Assembly (NCBI GenBank): GCA_963920765.1
Contig: OY987242.1
Span: 6,536,789 to 6,600,788 of the forward strand
From: Ulota crispa
Lineage: Eukaryota; Streptophyta; Bryopsida; Orthotrichales; Orthotrichaceae
Reading direction: 5' to 3'
DNA length: 64,000 nucleotides
Below the pieces are notes generated by a model. The model was not told where the DNA came from. It saw nothing but the letters and a program-made list of their open reading frames with translations, and made no database searches. Positions 11,775 to 24,300 of the stretch are shown piece after piece. The first letter of the stretch is position 1; every line of letters begins with the position of its first letter. A program made the translations under genes and the position numbers.

Positions 11775-11998
11775 TAAGGTGCACATACCCATTCCCGAAT
11801 ATTGAACTTAATGTCGCTCAAATGTGCACAAGGCATACATTTGAGTTCTCAAATCTAGGCACGTCATAAATGTATTATTCTTTGTACACAAAGAATAAGA
11901 CATTTAGGATGTGTCTAGATTTGAGAACCCAAATGTATGCCTTGTGCACATTTGAGCAACATTAGGTTCAATATTCAAGAATGGGTATGTCTACCTTA
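11775..11998. mobile_element. F-family fold-back MITE, copy F1
   Basis: The element is 224 bp with arms that pair over most of its length: TA-AGGTGCACATACCCATTC on the left and GAATGGGTATGTCTACCT-TA on the right, with further pairing through CTCAAATGTGCACAAGGCAT. The short loop is near 11885. TA brackets both ends. It is related at the ends to F2 at 14806-14958. Confidence 0.85.
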
Positions 11999-12000
11999 CA

Positions 12001-12322
12001 GCCAAGACCAAGTCACATCAAACTCAACTGATGTTTTGAAACAATATTTTGTAACAAAATGGTGGCAATCCTCACTTTTGCATGTAAAAAAAGATTCTTT
12101 GATTTTCTGTGCTCATTTTTTTGGTTTGTTCAAAACTATTGTTTTTAAGAGTTCAAAAACTGGCATCTCAAAACTCCTACCTTAAAATGGTGGAGAGGTT
12201 ATTTTTAGTAAAACAATAGATGAAATTTTGGAAAAGTGATTGTCTCTTAGTTTTCCAAAAACACAAGTAATTTCCTCATCTAATTCAAACCGGCAGTTTT
12301 GGCATGTGTGGCCCTAGCATTA
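12001..12322. repeat. O repeat, copy 1
   Basis: It is homologous to the two tandem units at 25999-26652, sharing for example GATTCTTTGATTTT, GAGAGGTTATTTT-like and CCTAGCATTA-like blocks in the same order. No terminal inverted repeat is evident and no coding sequence is supported. Confidence 0.6.
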
Positions 12323-12375
12323 GTTTGCCGGACTAAAAGAGCCATGGCTGCCAAAATCCCCCAGGCTATAGTCCG

Positions 12376-13264
12376 GTACCCAAAAGAAAGAGTACATAAC
12401 ACCCATTTATGGCATCCAAAGAAGTAAGTATAACTATGTATAACAAAGAATATAATTGACATTTCATTCTCACATTTTTTATATGCGATCCTCATGCAAT
12501 CGTGATCAAGCATATCAAATTTCAATTACTAAAACCCAAAATCCTATTTTTGATAAATGGTTATGTGTCAAAATCATGGTTTTACAAGAAAGTTGATTAA
12601 TAAATAGTGGTGCTGAATTTTTGAGATTTGATGGCATGGATATGTAGGAGACATCCATACGCACATCTTCCTTTCAAACAAACATTTCCAAAAAAATTCA
12701 AAATTCCTTTTGTAGAGATTTTAATGTTAGATTGATTATGACCAAATTTAGTAAAATACATATTTCTTCATGGAAATTAATTTTTGGCAAAAAAACATAT
12801 CATCATGTTTAAAGGTACAAACTTAATCACAATGTAAGAGTCAGATAACAAAAAGTAATTTCCATGAAGAAATATGTATTTTACTAAATTTGATCATGAT
12901 CACCTTAACATTAAAATCTCTACAAAAGGAATTTTGAATTTTTTTGGAAATGTTTGTTTGAAAGGAAGATGTGCGTATGGATGTCTCCTATATATCCATG
13001 CCATCAAATCTCAAAAATTCATCATCACTATTTATTAATCAACTTTCTTGTAAAACCATGATTTTGACACATAACCATTTATCAAAAATAGGATTTTGAG
13101 TTTTAGTAATTGAAATTTGATATGCTTGATCAAGATTGCATGAGGATTGCATATAAAAAATGTGAGAATGAAATGTCAATTATATTCTTTGTTCTACATA
13201 GTTATACTTACTTTTTTGGATGCCATAAAAGGGTGTTATGTACTCTTTCTTTTGGAAACTGTAC
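12376..13264. mobile_element. M2, large fold-back element
   Basis: Left arm about 12376-12785 and right arm about 12855-13264 are near-perfect complements, from the outer GTAC and the word CCAAAAGAAAGAGTACATAA inwards. The loop of roughly 70 bases (12785-12855) is homologous to the loop of M1 (6195-6260, opposite orientation), so M1 and M2 belong to one family although their arms differ considerably. It is non-coding. An eight-base inverted pair (CCGGACTA at 12328 and TAGTCCGG at 12369) sits just outside the left arm. Confidence 0.85.
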
Positions 13265-13344
13265 AAGGCCAAGGTGAATTGAACCCCTCTTTGCTCCTCC
13301 CTTGCATGAATGGGGCCAAGAGCTTGGTTAACTACTTCTTGAGT

Positions 13345-13560
13345 TTGTGGGGTTAAGGTGAAAAAGTAGAGTTTTTTCACATCTCAAATTCTTGAGAATT
13401 TAGAAATTTACCATTAGGAGATTGAATTTGAAAATTTTGAATTCATATTTGAATAATAGAGCTTTGTTTAATGTTAAACCAAGAAGGAAGATACAATTGA
13501 ACAACACCAAAATAGGAGACAAATTATTGCATTTATTCTTGCTTGTAGAATTGCGGAACT
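13345..13560. repeat. P repeat, copy 2
   Basis: It is a diverged copy of the repeat at 8990-9215, in the same orientation, with shared blocks such as AGATTGAATTTGA and ATAGGAG.CAAATTAT. It lies directly right of M2. Confidence 0.55.
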
Positions 13561-14136
13561 TTTTTGCCTTGACCCAAAATCATGAATGTGCAGCACACAT
13601 AGCCCCAAGGCCCATTCATCCAAGTGGGGGGCAATGAGGGGATCAGTTCACCTCAAGCACAGTACAAGGCAACATTTGCAGAGAAATTTTGACTTTGCCT
13701 ACTAAAATATTGGATATTTTTTATATTCATACTATGGTATACAATGATTAGTATTTTTGATAAATTTTAGTTGGTATATTAGCCGATGGTGTTGAATGCA
13801 ACGGGTTTTTCTTGCAATTTCAATGGGTTGACTATATACTAAATATTGGTTTCCCCAGACATTGATACAAGATAAGGTTTGGAGTGAACTAGCATTTTGT
13901 ATACTGTCAGCCGGTTATTATTGTAAAAATCACCAACTGAAATTTGAACCCCCCAAATAAAAAATCGGCCAAAACTTTTCAAAAACTTTACCAAACTTTT
14001 GAAAAAATTAATTGCAACATGGTAAGGCTAGATGTAGAAAATTTGTAGACAATATTTGGTGCATATTTATGAAATTTCAGTTGAAAATGATGAATGCCGG
14101 ATTTTTGTCAAAACACTAACATTTATCTCTAAACAT
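13561..14136. other. Intergenic DNA, nothing recognised
   Basis: There is no gene or clear element. A stretch around 13790-13830 faintly resembles the K repeats but is too diverged to call. Confidence 0.4.
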
Positions 14137-14540
14137 TACTGTAGGTTGAGAGTAGATTCAACATGTGTGTGCCAAATCAATTATTTTTTGAGAAAAAATC
14201 AATTTAGCATCCAATTTTGTAATTAAACAAGATTGGACACTTTCAGAAAAAGTTATTATTATTTGGTATTCAACCAAATTTTCTAGTAGAATTAATCCTT
14301 TTTCTAAGCATCTTCCACTTTCTGAAATTAGTCCTTGATATAAAATTTGCAGTAGATTGAGCCCTTTTGGAATCAACCTTGACCTTCCATTGTTAGTTAA
14401 GCATAATGTCTTTTATGATATTTGGCATTTCAATTTTTTGAATTTTTTGACATTGGGCATTTTTGAAGAATAATTTAGGGAATAACTGGGCAAAATTTTG
14501 GGGAATTATTTTATGCCAAATCTGTTCTCAACCTACAGTA
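14137..14540. mobile_element. J-family TA element, copy J1
   Basis: The ends TA-CTGTAGGTTGAGA and TCTCAACCTACAG-TA-like are complements (the right end reads TTCTCAACCTACAG). The interior matches the copy at 27483-27896 in inverted orientation, for example TGACCTTCCATTGTTAG and AAGCATCTTCCACTTTCT. About 404 bp, non-coding. Confidence 0.8.
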
Positions 14541-14547
14541 GTACAAG

Positions 14548-14795
14548 GTAATGTTCAGGGAGAACACGCGGTTACCGTATTGTTAGCGGGTTGAAACTAC
14601 AAAAAAATTGGATGAAACTTGAAACTAACGGATAAAAATCAGCATTTTTTTTCAAAAGAAAATTGAATATAGTGTATTACAACAAAAATTTAGAAATTTC
14701 ACAAAAAATAATCAGTATGTTTCATTGAAAATTTGGATGAAATTGAAAAATGCTAGATTTCAACTAGTGAAGCTAAAATTTCTCCCCAAATACTA
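14548..14795. repeat. K repeat, copy 1 (inverted)
   Basis: The complement of this stretch resembles the repeats at 28916-29135 and 47926-48160. They share AGAAATTTTAGCTTCA-like starts, CATTTCCCAGTTT-like words and a TGCAATTTCAAC-like block. Ends are not defined and no coding is visible. Confidence 0.5.
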
Positions 14796-14805
14796 GTATA
14801 GGGAG

Positions 14806-14958
14806 TAAGGTAAACACACCCAAAGCCAACCCCTCCCCTTGGCCGACCCTTAATGTACCCAAGGTGTACAATTCAATTTTGAAATGTTCACCCTTGATAC
14901 GTAAGGTCGGAATTGGAGAGGCCTTGTTAAAAGGTCGGGTATGGGTGTGTCTACCTTA
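14806..14958. mobile_element. F-family MITE, copy F2
   Basis: This 153-bp element runs from TA-AGGTAAACACACCCA to TGGGTGTGTCTACCT-TA. The arms pair with some mismatches and the ends are shared with F1. Confidence 0.75.
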
Positions 14959-15230
14959 GATCTCTCTACTAGAAGAAAGCCAATATAAGAGAATTTGCAA
15001 TTAATCCTTTTAATATTTAGTGTAGATTCGAGGAGAGAATTGTGCTTCACCTGCTAATTTTTTGGCATTTTCCATCTTCAATTGGTTTTCCACGGGCATG
15101 TACATGATATTTTATTGTATTTGTATTGTAATGTACTAAAATTAGAATTGTAGTAAAATTTGGTCAACTCTTTATTTAGTAATTTCAAATTTCAACCAAT
15201 GTTTTTGCCATTTCAACTACACAAAAGATT

Positions 15231-15493
15231 GTGTTTAGGTTGTCTCACACTAATTTCTTGACATTTTACACAATATAGTAATTTTCATCTATAATTATTG
15301 TAATTAACAAATTTTAAAGGGCATGGCAATAACAATGATGTTGCAAAAAAACCAATTAGCAAGGTCCATGTTGTAAACCATGTGAAATCCTAGAATCTAG
15401 AGAGTTATATATGCCTCCAAGTGGTCAAACGACAAGTCATAAAATACTTTTTAGGGTAGGGCAACCTAATTGTGAAGGCAACCTAAATGCACT
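15231..15493. mobile_element. N-family MITE, copy N1
   Basis: The ends GTTTAGGTTG and CAACCTAAAT are complementary. The interior matches 25359-25636, including AACAATGATGTTGC, TGTTGTAAACCATGTGAAAT and TCTAGAGAGTT. No obvious target duplication is seen. Confidence 0.7.
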
Positions 15494-18139
15494 ATTCAAT
15501 GTATTTGATTCTGTGTTGACAGTTGGTTTTTTCGCAAACATTGATCCACCATATTCATATGGCTAAATAGGGCCCTCAATTGTTACTTGGACTGTTGAAA
15601 ACAATTACTAGATTCACTAAAGAGATTAACGGACAATAATGTTTGGTGAGCATAAAACCGTGAGCCATAAATAGGGATTCAAGATTTTGTAAGCAAGAAC
15701 GGATTCTCAATTCAAAATCATTGGAATAACCAAAAAGCATCAAGTTGTTCAAGAGATAATAATTTAAAATGCACAATTACAAGGCCTTGTATGCATGGTT
15801 ATATGTGGAATTTATTATTTTGACAAAAAATCCTAGCATACTGCTCAAGGCTCACAAATCCTTGCTCATGAAATAGCATTCCTCATACAATTGCCAATCA
15901 ACGACAATAATCAACAATGGATGTTAAATTCTTCATCAATGCTCATTGTAGGTCCATTTTTGAGAGGGTCTTGATCTTTTGCATTCTCTTTTGCATTTCA
16001 ACTTGACTTGAAATATTGCAATAAAGATCTTGATTCTTGTTTGCGCTCAAATCCATCTATAGGTCTTATACCATTGAGAGCACAAGACACATTTGTATCC
16101 AACTTCATGAGAAGTATTTTTAGAGGGTTTGTCTTTGCACGGGCACTTGAAAGAATGATATCTTGTGCATGTGCCAGAACTAGTGCAACACTTCAATGTA
16201 TTGTAGCAACTTCAACAAAGTTTGATATGTCTTTATAGAAAAAGTCCAAGCCTTTTGGAGGAAGCATTGCTATTGAAAGTGTGTTTTTTTGTCTTCTACC
16301 TCTTCTTTTGGTATGCATGCAAAAGACACAATGATGGCAATTCCTTGTTTGACATGCAATCAAATATCACAATTAGTCAAGCATCAACAATGCACTCCAA
16401 GTTCAAATAACATACACCAAGTTCAAACAGTGACAATTTATGAAATAATTATTGAGATAATATTGGTTACCTTATGATCCAAACTAACACACACATCCAA
16501 AAGCATCTAGAATTAATTTGCCACCAAACTATAGTAAACCAGCTAAATGCAATCAAATTTGTAAATATGAGGCTCTAAGCAATAGGTTGCTAGATTCAAG
16601 TTTACTTTGATTAGCCTTTGCTCTCTTCCAAACAAGTTGTAACCATTTCTTTTTTAAATCTATACTCTTGCAAAACTCCCATGCCCAATTGCAAATTTAG
16701 AAATAAGTGCATCCTACAAATTTCTTCATTTAGAAATCCTTTCAATGAATTTAGATAATAAGGACAGGCTGCATTCATACCAAGAATTTTGACATGTGTT
16801 CAATAATGTCTTGATTTTTGACAAGCCAAGTTTGGTTGAGGACAATGCAAGCTTCTTATTGTACTTTCCATCAATGAACCTGATGCAAGAATTTGAAACA
16901 ATTTCTCTGAACATGAATTACTCTCTCAGAAAATTAGCTTCATGTTCTTATAAATACAAAAACAAACATCTAAATAACAAGATACTCATTCAACAGCTAA
17001 TGTTTAATCATTTCAATTAATGTGTAGTTATATACCTACATGCCACTATTGTATTACTATGCTTTCTATATACAATCTTTTGTGCTATGATGACGCATAA
17101 TATGTTGCAAAAATAAAACTTCAAATCTTGTACTCTAGATTGTTGAAGGCAATGTTTGACTTTGCAAATCCATCATAAAATTTAAAAAATCCTCAACAAA
17201 TGTGACCATACACATAAACTATTCAAGTAAGTACATGACAAAATTTTAAAAATCATAAACCAACAAATAGTCATACTTATAAAATCAATAGCTAAGCATG
17301 TGACAAAGAGAGTAAGGACAAAAAAAAAAGTATAAGCCACGATTTTTGAAAAAATAATAGGAATAAAGCACGAGAGATGAAATATGTGGCAAATAAGATA
17401 CCTGTATTATTTTGATTGAAGATTGAATTGACAATGTCAATTAATCAGCAAGGAATTATATATACGGTCATCAACAAAAGCTTGACCATACAGTGTCATG
17501 ATGGAGATGCCTTCATCATATAGATACACGCTATTTATTTATGTTTGTGTTAATTTCAATAAATCAACAGTTGAGACAAAATGAGTGGTTATGGTAAAAA
17601 ATGTAGTTTGATGATAGTTCAACTACCATAAATACCAAGGGACTGCGTCGTCTTATCACATATACAGCTTAGAGACAGGTAGCGGATTAGCTGGGTTAAT
17701 GTCCTACCTCAATAGCGTGCCAAACCGTGAGCCACCATTACTGTTCGACGGGTCTAATTAAATTCAAATCTGGTTCGGCAGGCAGCCAAAGACAACTATT
17801 TTTCCAACCAATCAAATTTATGATTTGACAACTGAAAAATAAGTGTTTGACGCTATTATATGCTCGCAAGGGTACGTGGCCACTTTACGATGGTGTTTAT
17901 CTTGTATTTATTCATTTTCATATGTTTATCTAAATGTTTTGAAAGGCTCATATATTTTGCCTTTCTTTAAATAAAAACACTGAGGATTTATAAATTAGTT
18001 GATAATGTCTGAAAAGAGGAAATGTTTGATATTTATAGTAGACTTAGGAAAAAAAAAAATATGAGCTGATGTGTCCTACCTCCATACCTTGAGCAGGGTT
18101 GAAATGTAGTAGAGAAAATTTCTTAGTATGTTGAATTTT
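15494..18139. other. AT-rich intergenic DNA
   Basis: I see no coding exon, inverted-repeat element or member of another repeat family. Frames around 16008-16410 and 16796-17020 are short and lack recognisable domains. A slightly less AT-rich patch lies at 17640-17890. Confidence 0.45.
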
Positions 18140-18730
18140 AATATATGAATGTTGGTTGGAAGAGGTGGAAAATTCCGAAACTTTGATGTGATATAATTTT
18201 TTGTGCATGTATTTTTTTAAAGTGAAATTTTGAAGAGTTATTCTTTGTGTGATTATCTTTTTAAAATAAGTTTGCAAATTTGATTTAAAATTTGGATGTA
18301 AAAGTTATGAGTGTTTGAATTCTAGAGTTTAAAAGCCAAACTATAAAGAAAGGCTAAGACTTTGACAAGCCATCGCTTATGATTTGTATATCATTTTGCA
18401 ACATGATTTGAAGGAAGTGTTTATCTTAGTCTTATCTTTTTAGAAAGTCATTAAACTTGTGATTTAAAACTTAAAAGAAAAAGTTATGAAGGTGTGAAGG
18501 ATTAGAGGTTGTTGTATTTTTTTTAAGGAGAAAGCTAAAACTTTGAAGAACTACAGCTTTTAGACAGTTATGAATTTTTTTCTCAATTTTTAGAAGTATT
18601 TTTTTTTATTATAGTTTTCCAAATTGTTATCAATTATTATATTTGGAGTTTTATTGAAAAAGTTATAGTGTATAGAAGTTGGAAGTTTGGGTACTTTTTT
18701 AAAAATTGAGGCCCAAACTTTGATTCACTA
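18140..18730. repeat. Degenerate tandem array, period about 180 bp
   Basis: The words AAAAGTTATGA (18300), AAAAAGTTATGAAGG (18479) and AAAAAGTTATAGTG (18656) recur about every 178-180 bases. Each is followed by a (A)AAGGCTAA.ACTTTGA-like block and preceded by a GATTTAAAA-like block. Three to four diverged units are visible. This resembles an old satellite remnant. Confidence 0.5.
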
Positions 18731-20194
18731 AAACTTACAAATAAAATTTTAATTTGTAGTGAAATTTTTATGAGTTATAATCAGTTGTATTGTCTTCTCA
18801 AATTAATATCATACTTGTTCATGGAAATTATAGAGGTTTGAAAATACAATGATTAGTTTGTCAGGAGGGAGGAGAGCCTTCACTTTGAACCCGCATAACT
18901 TTTTAGTAGTAATTTAAAATGAGCTGAAATTAAAAAGATGTTAGGTGATTAAAACGGCTTTTTAAAATGGTATTATACTTAACATTTGAATATTTGAACC
19001 ATCTGTAACACTAGATAGAAGGTTGCAGCATTTTTAGAATTTGTTGATTGTGATTTTTCCCATTGTTTTTATTAAAACATGAAAATTTGAAGACATGAAG
19101 ATATAAAGATTTCAAAAGAAATATTTAGGATTTTATTCAAGTATATGTAGGATGTGACTTTGTTATTTTTAGCTAGTTTTAGAGATTTGTTTGTTAATTT
19201 ATTTCCATTCTGTTTTGTTAACCTTGTTGCGGGCAGTTTGGTTTAAATTAAACTTAACCCCACTTATTGTTATGGTAACAAAGTAGGATTGATTATCCAC
19301 ATGGTCGAGAGTTGTTTTGTCCTCACGATCTGAAATTTTGACTAGCAAATTGTGAATTTGATTGTAGAGTTCCATCATTCAGACGGCAGCTCGTATCTGC
19401 TGTTTTGTTCTACCCGTCTTGTATTCCATGGGTTCTTGTCCTTATCTTAACCTTTATACCTCAAGAGCTAATCATAGAATATGCCAACGGAAGATAGAAG
19501 ATCAAAGACTGATAATGATTCCTAGTTAGCGACGCACAATTGCAGCTAGACATCCTGCGTGTTCCCAAAACGCGCTCCTCTCTACTTGACAATGGCATAC
19601 AAGTTGAACTTTTAACACTTAAATGCACAACCTAATCCAAGGGATTGCATTTTCACAATACTATTCTTTGTGCGAGAATGTCATTTAATTGTAGTAGACT
19701 ATGTATGAATTCTTCAATTCAATCCAATGCAAATTTATCTCTTCTCCTTATTTGCAACATCAGATTCTTTGCATGTGCCCATAAAGAGATTTGGTTTATT
19801 TTTTATTCTTGCCCAAGTCTTGAGTTCATTTTTCTAGTTCTTATTTCTTTATTATGATTGGTCATGCGCCTATACCAAATGTTTATTTATATTTCCTATG
19901 TATTCTTCAAGTGACTTTTAAAGTTGCCTCACAATGACCTAAAATGATGATTACATATTAAACCACAACAACATCCGTATAGGAGAGGGGACTTGGTATT
20001 CAGTATGTTAATTAATTAAAAAATTGCGCCTTGGTGTTGTACAAACGATAGGAAATGAAGTTAAAGGCTTGGAGCTAATCAACAGGATATTTAATTCATT
20101 AAAAATAGCAGTACTAGAATGAATGTGCAATCAATATGGATGGATGTGAAAGAGAGACCAGGTTTGCTTGAACAGCAATGGTTTTTAAATTGGA
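18731..20194. other. Intergenic DNA, nothing recognised
   Basis: AT-rich with a few less AT-rich patches (19360-19590). No exon or element could be supported. Confidence 0.4.
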
Positions 20195-20512
20195 TAAGGT
20201 AGGAGTACCCATAAGGGTCAATGTCCCCAGAATTGTCACCTCTAAAATCTTGAAAAATCTATGGAATTAAATGGATGTAATGACAAGGATGTACAACATG
20301 TGAATATGAAATCTTAAAAGTGGTTATGGATGCAATGGCAGTTTGCCCTTTAAAAATTCACAACTTATTCTCACAGTATCCAAATAATACATTTGAAAGT
20401 GCAAACTCATTTTTTTCATGTTCCTACTAGGACCCCATGATTTTCTAGTTGTTTATTAATAGTCATCATGTTCAAAACCCTTAGTTTGATGTTTATGGGT
20501 GCTCCTACCTTA
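20195..20512. mobile_element. E-family MITE, copy E2
   Basis: It starts TA-AGGTAGGAGTACCCATAA and ends TTATGGGTGCTCCTACCT-TA. The 318-bp element is the inverse complement of E1 along its length, including the ATGTTCCTACTAGGACCCC region and the AATGCAATGGCAGTTTGCCC block. It is non-coding. Confidence 0.8.
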
Positions 20513-20714
20513 CATATTCCAAAGGGGGATCCCTGCAATTTTTGTGCAGGGCCAATGGAGCTAATGGTGATGAGCTGGCTACCCTCACAGCCCTGCCTAA
20601 TTGCTTTGGCACTTCTCCAAGGGGATGAACCTTTCAATTGTTCCTGCAAGGGGGCCAGCGGCGCCAGCCACTCACTCAAGTCTAGGGTGGGTGGGGGCAA
20701 AAATGACTCTCCCT

Positions 20715-21117
20715 TAGGGCCTCCTTCCATACGAGGAGTGGAGAGTGGTTTTGTAAAAATAAGATTAGTTGTGGGTGGAAGTTTTTTGAGTTGAAATCAC
20801 TAATTATTATGTTTGACATTTTCATGTGGCAACAATGTTGCAAATAGCCCTCATCAATGATTGGCAAAACTAACAAAGAAGCAAAATAAAACTAAAAAAT
20901 GATCAATACATTAGTGAAAACTTACTGAAAACAACTTCCCATACGGCCTCTTTCCATGTGAGGGGTGGGGATGGTTTTGTAAAAGCAAGACTAGTTGTCA
21001 TTGAAAGTTTTCTGAGTCAAAATTGCTGATTTTACATTTGGCGTTAAACAAGAAAGAAACAAACGATAACCCAATAAATGACCAATACATCAGTGAAAAT
21101 TTATTGAATGTATTTGA
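20715..21117. repeat. Tandem duplication, period about 224 bp
   Basis: Unit one (about 20720-20943) and unit two (about 20944-21117) share in order a GGCCTC.TTCCAT, GTGG.GATGGTTTTGTAAAA-like block and a CAATACAT.AGTGAAAA block. The second copy carries a deletion in the middle. No coding role is visible. Confidence 0.6.
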
Positions 21118-21633
21118 CGCCTAAGCCATTTCCATGAACACCTATTGAACATACCACTGTCCTCTAGCGCTCCTCCTCATCACCAATGCAGCATGGAAGA
21201 ATGGCCTTAGAATTGCTTGGAGCAGTGGACAACTTGGTTGAGCTGATTTCCTCGCATGATTGATTGGAGCAAAATTACTTGTACAAAGTATGGGGGGTCT
21301 TTCAACTCCGGTCGTTCTCGGCTACCCAAATTCTGTACTCCCCTCCCCCCGGGGTCTTCAAAACTCGTCCTGTAAAATAATTACACCGGGGCTTTAGAGA
21401 GTCGACAAACTTAGTTCAAATCTTTCCTCTCGCTGGGTTGTCTTTATCATTTGGATATTTCCTCTGATACTCTCCGTATGACATGCACATGTGGGTCGCT
21501 GGTTTTAGTTGGGCTGCAAAAATGATGTCTTGTCAATCATGGAGTCTTTGATATGAGAAAGATTGCACATATCAGGTGATTTTGTTTTCATTAGTGTGGA
21601 GGGTTGAACATTACCGTGGCTTGTGATTATCTC
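21118..21633. other. Intergenic DNA, nothing recognised
   Basis: This moderately GC-richer stretch has short runs of C and G near 21343-21355. No gene or element could be supported. Confidence 0.4.
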
Positions 21634-21951
21634 AAGGAAAAATTTGATGGATAGCCTGAAGTTTGTGGTATTTGTATATATACCTCTCTTTCTTCAGAAA
21701 TTGCAAACACCCTTGGACCATAATTTTTGGTCGTTTGTTTTGTTGTGCATGTCATTTTCCTTTATGTGCAAGTTGTTTCTTGTTTGTTTCATTGCACTCC
21801 CTTCTTCAACATTGGTCTTGAAGGAAGTGATGAGCGCAACAAATAAATGTCTCAAAATTATGATCCAAGGGCATTTGTGTAATTTCTGAAAAATCAAGGG
21901 TATCTATACAATTATAGCAAACTTGAGGGGTATCCATCAAATTTCCCCTTA
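21634..21951. mobile_element. H-family fold-back, copy 1
   Basis: It begins AAGGAAAAATTTGATGGATA and ends TATCCATCAAATTTCCCCTT. The arms pair, and the interior matches the H elements at 39199-39559, 60612-60919 and 62611-62874 (ACCCTTGGACCA, TTGTTGTGCATG, AACAAATAAATG). Frames inside are by-products of the palindrome. Confidence 0.8.
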
Positions 21952-23237
21952 TCTAAGACTAAGGTGTAAATTGCTTTGTTCTTGGAAGCTGCAAAAAGCA
22001 AACCAAAAATTCATTTTGACTTGAGGAATCATGTTTTTGCCATAAGGTAGAGCATACCTAAAATTTGGTTGTTCCTCCCATAGTGTAGCGGATTAATAAA
22101 AAAAAACAGTTTGTGGTGCGAGAGAGTCACATGTCAAACTTGGGTGGTACTACATAAAAATGGTTCTTTTAAAAAAAATGAAAAAAATTAGATGGATGAA
22201 TCAAAAAAAAGCTTGCAAGTGGACAATAGAGGTGTGGAGTTAACTAAACCTATAGTAAAAATTTCTATTTTGGTTTATTTATTTGCTAATTGTTTTTACA
22301 AAAAGTTCAACTAAGAGGTCAATAAAGATGTATTGGAAATAACAACTTTTCCAAAAGAGAAGATGTTAGGAAGGACACTTGTAAATTTTTAGCATGTTCA
22401 AGTTTGAAAAAAATTCATCCACTGTCTCACAAAAAGAACCTCCCAGCTTCTTTTTTCTTTTGATGCTAATGATAATTGACAATCTTTTTGTTACAATGTG
22501 GACTCAAATGCCAACAATCTCAAGTTGCATATCGTATCTACAAGTTAAGAAAATAACAAATCCATGTCTTATCATACTACTAAAATCACAGTGACTTCTT
22601 TAATATCATATGTCACCCTTTGTAATATCACATTTTTAGTCCTTATGATATTATCACATGAGTACAATTTGAAAACTTACTGAAAATTTTACTTTGCATT
22701 CTATCCAACATACAAAAATCCTAATAAAACTTTAATAGTGAATATGTAGCGTAGCAAGCGCCAACCGCTAATTGAATACTAAATTTGTTACTTTCACACT
22801 TGGGTTTGTAATCATGCATTTGTCCACACATGCTTTGTGAACTAGAGCAGACCAGGCTTGCTGTTCACTTGGAGGAAGGGGGGTTGAAAGGCCAAAGGGC
22901 CATTTGAATGGAGGCGGCTCATTCAAACATCCCAGTCAGCCTTGCCATGCAATTGAACTTTCTAGGATTGGGACTCAACTTGAAGAGAATGCCAACCAAC
23001 TAATCAATTAATTATCTCTACGGTGGGTCCTGCTCTGCTCTTGATATGTCTTGGACCAAATTAAGATAAGCTTCTGTTGTGTAAAGAGTCTCTGATCTGG
23101 ATATTTGACAGCAAACAGACCTGAGGTCGTGGTCCCTGATTCCCCTAAGGACAAGGTTGTCAAGCGGCAGCTCCTGCTTAGGTACTTCTTGTATCATTTG
23201 AAACCCATTTTGTCAAGACTTGGTTCATTTTGGGCCA
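21952..23237. other. Intergenic DNA, nothing recognised
   Basis: AT-rich to 22850, then somewhat more mixed in composition. I see no supported exon or element end. Confidence 0.4.
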
Positions 23238-24300
23238 CTAACCCCTAAGCGCTCAACCCATTTTCACCATTTTCACCAAAATTAGGGTTTAGGAAGACCT
23301 AAAACTTTGATGCATCATATTTTAGTCGTTTAGATGATCCACCAAAATTGATAGTTGAAAATAGTGGGACATTAATTTAGCAAATGGTTTGCAAAATTTG
23401 GGAACAATTAATCATAGGAGATGGGAAATTATAGCTCATTTGATCAAACAACATGTGATGGCAAAATCTCATTTTTCATGCATGTAATTGCTATTTGTTT
23501 ATTTCCATAAAATTCCAAAGGCCCCTACTTCATCTCAAATTATGTGAGTAGCAGAATTAGATGTGAACAAACACAAGTTGCAAATTATTGAAGAACACCA
23601 TATTCATTAAAATGGGAGATTTTCATTGAATTGAGAGGTAATTGAAAGGAAATTAGACAAAAGGTTTTGTTGCAATTTAGCTTGAGTTGGGCTAAATTGC
23701 AATAAAACCTTTTGAAATTGATTTAAAATTTGAAGGTTTTATGTAAAACCTTTCAAAACTAACCTAAAATTAGAAGGTTTTATGTCAATTCAGCTGAAAA
23801 CTCTATTTTTAATGGAAATCACCAATTTAAGTGAGATCAACATGGTTATTTTGAGAGGTGCCCAATCTCCCATTTTAATGAATATGGTGTTGAAGGAAAT
23901 ACTTCTTTATTGGATGCTAAGTTTTGAAGCTTTGAATTACTATTATGCAAAAAAAAGAGACAAGCACAATTGGTGAGGGTTGTCACAACAAAGGTCTAGA
24001 ACATGCTTGGACCTTGGTTGGCCAATCTCTTAACATCACAAAAAGTACATGTAAGGAAACTTGCAATGGGTATTGATCGCTTGCAGCTTATAACGCATTG
24101 CTTGCTTCCTTGCCTTGTATCCAATCAAGACTCTCTAAACACTTGTACAACATTTGGCTTGACTTGCCAATACTCTACTTACATGTACCACTTGAATGTC
24201 TTTATAACTGTAATTTATAGCAAGGTCAAAATAACAAATATAGTGCCTCAAAATGACCTGCAAAAGGGCACTTTGGGTCCCCTGAGCCTTCAGGGGTTAC
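23238..24300. mobile_element. B-subfamily TTAA-type element, copy B1
   Basis: The ends are CTAA-CCCCTAAGCGCTC and GAGCCTTCAGGGG-TTAC, with both flanking tetramers one change from TTAA. The body is homologous to B2 at 43256-44195: both share AGGGTTTAGGAAGAC, GTGATGGCAAAATCTCATTTTT and TGGATGCTAAGTTTTGA. B1 is interrupted by a C element at 23594-23891. A 137-codon frame at 24003-24416 begins in the element but is not conserved in B2 and runs past the end, so I do not call it a gene. Confidence 0.75.
23594..23891. mobile_element. C-family MITE inside B1
   Basis: The ends AACACCATATTCATTAAAAT and its complement are perfect and sit inside a GAAG direct repeat (23590-23593 and 23892-23895). The corresponding position in B2 (about 43764) is uninterrupted. 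The 298-bp interior is fold-back-like, with repeated AAAACCTTTTGAAAT and AAGGTTTTATGT words. Confidence 0.85.
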
